Position numbers and translations under genes: made by a program. A stretch of DNA of 33,543 nt from Halovenus sp. (GTDB lineage: Archaea > Halobacteriota > Halobacteria > Halobacteriales > Haloarculaceae): assembly GCA_003551945.1 (NCBI GenBank), contig PUNZ01000143.1:1-33543 (forward strand). The letters are read 5' to 3'. Under the pieces are notes generated by a model. It worked only from the letters and a program-made list of their open reading frames with translations. It did no database searches and was not told the DNA's origin. Below, one piece after another: positions 31,377 through 33,543 of the stretch (its first letter is position 1; each line of letters opens with the position of its first letter).

Positions 31377-31404
31377 CTGAGCCTCCTGCGCGGTTCCGGC
31401 TCAG
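31377..31404 (-). terminator. Hairpin at the mce stop codon
   Basis: CTGAGCC (31377-31383) and GGCTCAG (31398-31404) form a perfect 7-bp stem with a 14-base loop. The stop codon of mce (31401-31403) is inside the stem. It is a likely end of the mcmA-mce transcript, with only a weak T-rich follow-on. Confidence 0.4.
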
Positions 31405-31811
31405 TGTTCGACGAACTCGAGCAGAATGCCGCCAGTGGATTTTGGATGCAAAAAAGCAACCTCATGGCCCCAGGCACCGGGTCGTGGTTCTTCGTCGATA
31501 CACTCGATGCCTGCAGATTTCGCGATTTCCAGCGACTGGTCGATATCGGTTGTCTCAACGGCGAGATGATGAATTCCGTTCCCGTTCCGTTCAAGGTAGG
31601 TTGCGATGGTTCCATCGGAGTCCTGTGGCTCTAATAACTCAAAATAGCCGTTTCCGAAATCAAGGAAGACCACGGTCATTCCGTTAAACGTCTCACGGTG
31701 AACGTCTTCGCAGCCAAATAACTGGCTATACTGGGTTGCAAGGGTATCAGCGTCTGTTGTTGCGATACCGGCATGGTCGAACGCAGTCTCTGGCAGTTGG
31801 TCGCCTGTCAT
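31401..31811 (-). CDS. mce: Methylmalonyl-CoA epimerase
   Basis: 136 residues, one vicinal-oxygen-chelate (glyoxalase-like) fold. It interconverts (R)- and (S)-methylmalonyl-CoA. Motifs: FDHAGIATTDAD with the first metal His, YFELLEPQ, GIHHLAVETTDID with the second, and a C-terminal ILLEFVEH with the ligand Glu. The start overlaps the mutase stop (TCAT at 31808-31811), so the two enzymes are made together and feed propionyl-CoA carbon to succinyl-CoA. Confidence 0.93.
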   Translation of the reverse strand: MTGDQLPETAFDHAGIATTDADTLATQYSQLFGCEDVHRETFNGMTVVFLDFGNGYFELLEPQDSDGTIATYLERNGNGIHHLAVETTDIDQSLEIAKSAGIECIDEEPRPGAWGHEVAFLHPKSTGGILLEFVEH

Positions 31812-33490
31812 ACTGCAGTCCCCGGGTTATATTCGCCAAATTCGTCACGGAGCGTGTGACAAATTTCACCAGTTGTCGCGTACACTTTCACTGCATCCAC
31901 AATATACGGAAGCAGATTATCATCACCGCGGGCGGCTTGGGCAAGGGCTGTGAGTTTGGCATCGACAGCCTCGTCATCCCGTTCTGCCCGGACCTCATCA
32001 AGCCGTCTTTGCTGGGCTCGCTGTTGCTCTGCGGAGACTTCTTCGATATCCACATGCTCTTTTTCATCAACTTTGAACTTGTTGACACCAACGATAATCC
32101 GCTCGCCCGACTCAATCTCTCGCTGGCGTTCGAACGCTGTATCCTGAATCTGACGTTGGACCCATTGTGACTCGATTGCTTGGCGCATCCCGCCACGCTC
32201 TCTGATTTCATCCAGCAACTCGAAGGCTTCTTGTTCAACTGAGTCCGTGAGCGATTCGACGTAGTAGCTGCCCGCTAACGGGTCAATGGTATCTGCAGCA
32301 CCTGACTCGTGGGCAAGTATCTGCTGGGTTCGAAGCGCGGTTCGGACAGACTTCTCGGTGGGGAGTGAGAGCGCCTCATCTTTTCCGTTGGTGTGCAAGC
32401 TTTGGGTCCCGCCGAGAACCGCTGCAAGCGCCTGATAGGCAACGCGGACGACGTTGTTTTCGACTTGCTGTGCGGTCAGCATCGAGCCAGCGGTCTGGGT
32501 GTGGAATTTCAGTTGCTTGGATTTCGGATTCTGTGCGTCAAACCGTTCATCCATAATCTCCGCCCACATCCGTCGTGCGGCACGGAACTTTGCAACCTCC
32601 TCTAAGATGTTGTTGTGTCCGTTGAAAAAGAACGAGAGCTGTGGGGCGAACTCATCAACGTCAAGGCCAGCCTCAATCGCGGCTTCGACGTACTCCATGC
32701 CGTTCCCGAGGGTGAATGCAAGCTCCTGTGCGGCGGTTGAGCCGGCTTCGCGGACGTGATAGCCGGAGATTGAGATGGTGTTGAACTTCGGCGTTTCTTC
32801 GGCACAGAACTCGAAGATATCGGTGATGATGCGCATCGAGGGCTCCGGCGGGAAAATGTAGGTGTTCCGCGCAATGTACTCTTTGAGGATATCGTTCTGA
32901 ATCGTTCCGCGGAGTTCTGACCGGTCGACGCCCTGTTGGTCACCAACAGCGATATACATCGCAAGCAGGACGGAGGCGGGCGCGTTGATTGTCATGCTGG
33001 TCGAGACTTCATCGAGTGGAATCCCATCAAAAACGGTCTCCATATCTCGCAGCGAGTCAATGGCGACTCCTGCTTTCCCAACCTCACCGGTTGCCATGCT
33101 GTCATCCGAGTCGTAGCCCATCTGTGTTGGCAGGTCGAACGCCATTGAGAGACCAGTCTGTCCCTCATCCAGCAGATAGTGAAACCGCTCGTTGGTCTCT
33201 GTTGCTGTTCCCATCCCAGCATACTGTCGCATGGTCCAGAGGCGGCCGCGGTAGCCAGTTGGATAGACACCGCGCGTGTACGGCTCCTCACCTGGGAAGC
33301 CCAGCTCTTCCTGATAGTCTACTTCACCACGGTCTGCGGGGGTGTAGAGCCGCTTTACCTCCTGACCACCAGTATCGGTTTCGAACGTTTCTTTTCGTTC
33401 GCCAAATCGCTCAAGTACTGGGTCGAGTTGTTCGTCCTCCCAGCGGTCTTTGGCCGACCGAATTTCGTCGAGTTCGTCGGCAGTGAACAT
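31808..33490 (-). CDS. mcmA1: Methylmalonyl-CoA mutase, large catalytic subunit
   Basis: 560 residues. It is the TIM-barrel catalytic part: YPTGYRGRLWTMRQYAGMGTA, AFDLPTQMGYDSDD, and the substrate region STSMTINAPA are typical. The C-terminus ends at about 560 and has no B12-binding DxHxxG domain, so the cobalamin subunit must be a separate gene outside the window, as is known for archaeal mutases. It rearranges (R)-methylmalonyl-CoA to succinyl-CoA. Coupled to mce by a four-base overlap. Confidence 0.95.
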   Translation of the reverse strand: MFTADELDEIRSAKDRWEDEQLDPVLERFGERKETFETDTGGQEVKRLYTPADRGEVDYQEELGFPGEEPYTRGVYPTGYRGRLWTMRQYAGMGTATETNERFHYLLDEGQTGLSMAFDLPTQMGYDSDDSMATGEVGKAGVAIDSLRDMETVFDGIPLDEVSTSMTINAPASVLLAMYIAVGDQQGVDRSELRGTIQNDILKEYIARNTYIFPPEPSMRIITDIFEFCAEETPKFNTISISGYHVREAGSTAAQELAFTLGNGMEYVEAAIEAGLDVDEFAPQLSFFFNGHNNILEEVAKFRAARRMWAEIMDERFDAQNPKSKQLKFHTQTAGSMLTAQQVENNVVRVAYQALAAVLGGTQSLHTNGKDEALSLPTEKSVRTALRTQQILAHESGAADTIDPLAGSYYVESLTDSVEQEAFELLDEIRERGGMRQAIESQWVQRQIQDTAFERQREIESGERIIVGVNKFKVDEKEHVDIEEVSAEQQRAQQRRLDEVRAERDDEAVDAKLTALAQAARGDDNLLPYIVDAVKVYATTGEICHTLRDEFGEYNPGTAV

Positions 33491-33513
33491 ATCCCAGCTA
33501 TTGCTGCCCGAGA

Positions 33514-33521
33514 GGTTAAGT
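33514..33521 (-). promoter_or_regulatory. TATA-like box of mcmA
   Basis: ACTTAACC on the minus strand, 24-31 bases before the ATG at 33490, consistent with a leaderless mcmA-mce mRNA. Confidence 0.45.
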
Positions 33522-33543
33522 CTTGCAACCTCATTCGTTCATC

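Noticed and set aside
1..33543. CRISPR arrays, replication origin and prophage
   Set aside because: No regularly spaced repeats, no Orc1/Cdc6 gene or origin-recognition repeats, and no integrase or structural phage genes were seen.

Overview
The window is chromosomal DNA of a halophilic archaeon (class Halobacteria). The proteins are strongly acidic, exported proteins carry twin-arginine lipobox signals, and many genes start 24-30 bases after an archaeal TATA box with no room for a leader. Several families are typical of haloarchaea: CetZ tubulins, a doublet histone, the TgtA/ArcS archaeosine pair, a Bat-type sensor-regulator, CheF and DUF5796. By eye the GC content is only moderate for this class (mid-50s percent, lower between genes), so a low-GC genus is possible, but I do not name one.

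Layout. 1-3222: a truncated blue-copper lipoprotein, divergent from an acidic HEAT-repeat protein, then the clamp-loader paralogue RfcC and a 58-residue membrane protein. 3265-5541 (minus): two tandem CetZ paralogues three bases apart. 5744-7460: RidA with an overlapping small membrane protein, tRNA-Ser(GGA), a SHOCT membrane protein and a PUA RNA-binding protein. 7584-10265: a doublet histone overlapping a histone-deacetylase-family enzyme, then a class V aminotransferase. 10278-12765: an Fe-S uracil-DNA glycosylase family protein (minus) beside a PHP phosphoesterase overlapping a reduced asparagine-synthase-like gene. 12766-16455: an AT-rich gap, a PadR regulator, a class III aminotransferase with a cysteine cluster, an unrecognised protein and FolD. 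16727-20890: a 1387-residue Bat-type sensor with four PAS and three GAF domains.

20891-21480 is the longest gap. Its right part holds a 148-bp GC-rich block that folds into a closed multibranched structure and is bracketed by a perfect 11-bp direct repeat. 21481-26029: a NUDIX hydrolase, the archaeosine operon tgtA-arcS, a small Cys-rich protein and a DUF5796 protein. 26030-26232 is a convergent gap with a possible minus-strand small RNA (TATA box, hairpin, terminator). 26233-29721 (minus): acyl-CoA dehydrogenase, a lipoprotein with an internal duplication and a second NUDIX enzyme. 29957-33490: RibL FAD synthetase with a real Shine-Dalgarno, a hairpin relic that may be an IS200/IS605 right end, CheF, and the mcmA-mce pair for methylmalonyl-CoA metabolism.

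Most genes are housekeeping. Functional links are strongest where stop and start codons overlap: ridA with its membrane protein, histone with deacetylase, PHP with the AsnB-like protein, tgtA with arcS, and mcmA with mce. The parts least explained by known annotation are the non-coding blocks at 21214-21399 and 26035-26180, the tandem CetZ pair, and the fused pseudo-receiver/PAS/GAF/Bat regulator. All family calls are from sequence reading alone, without searches.
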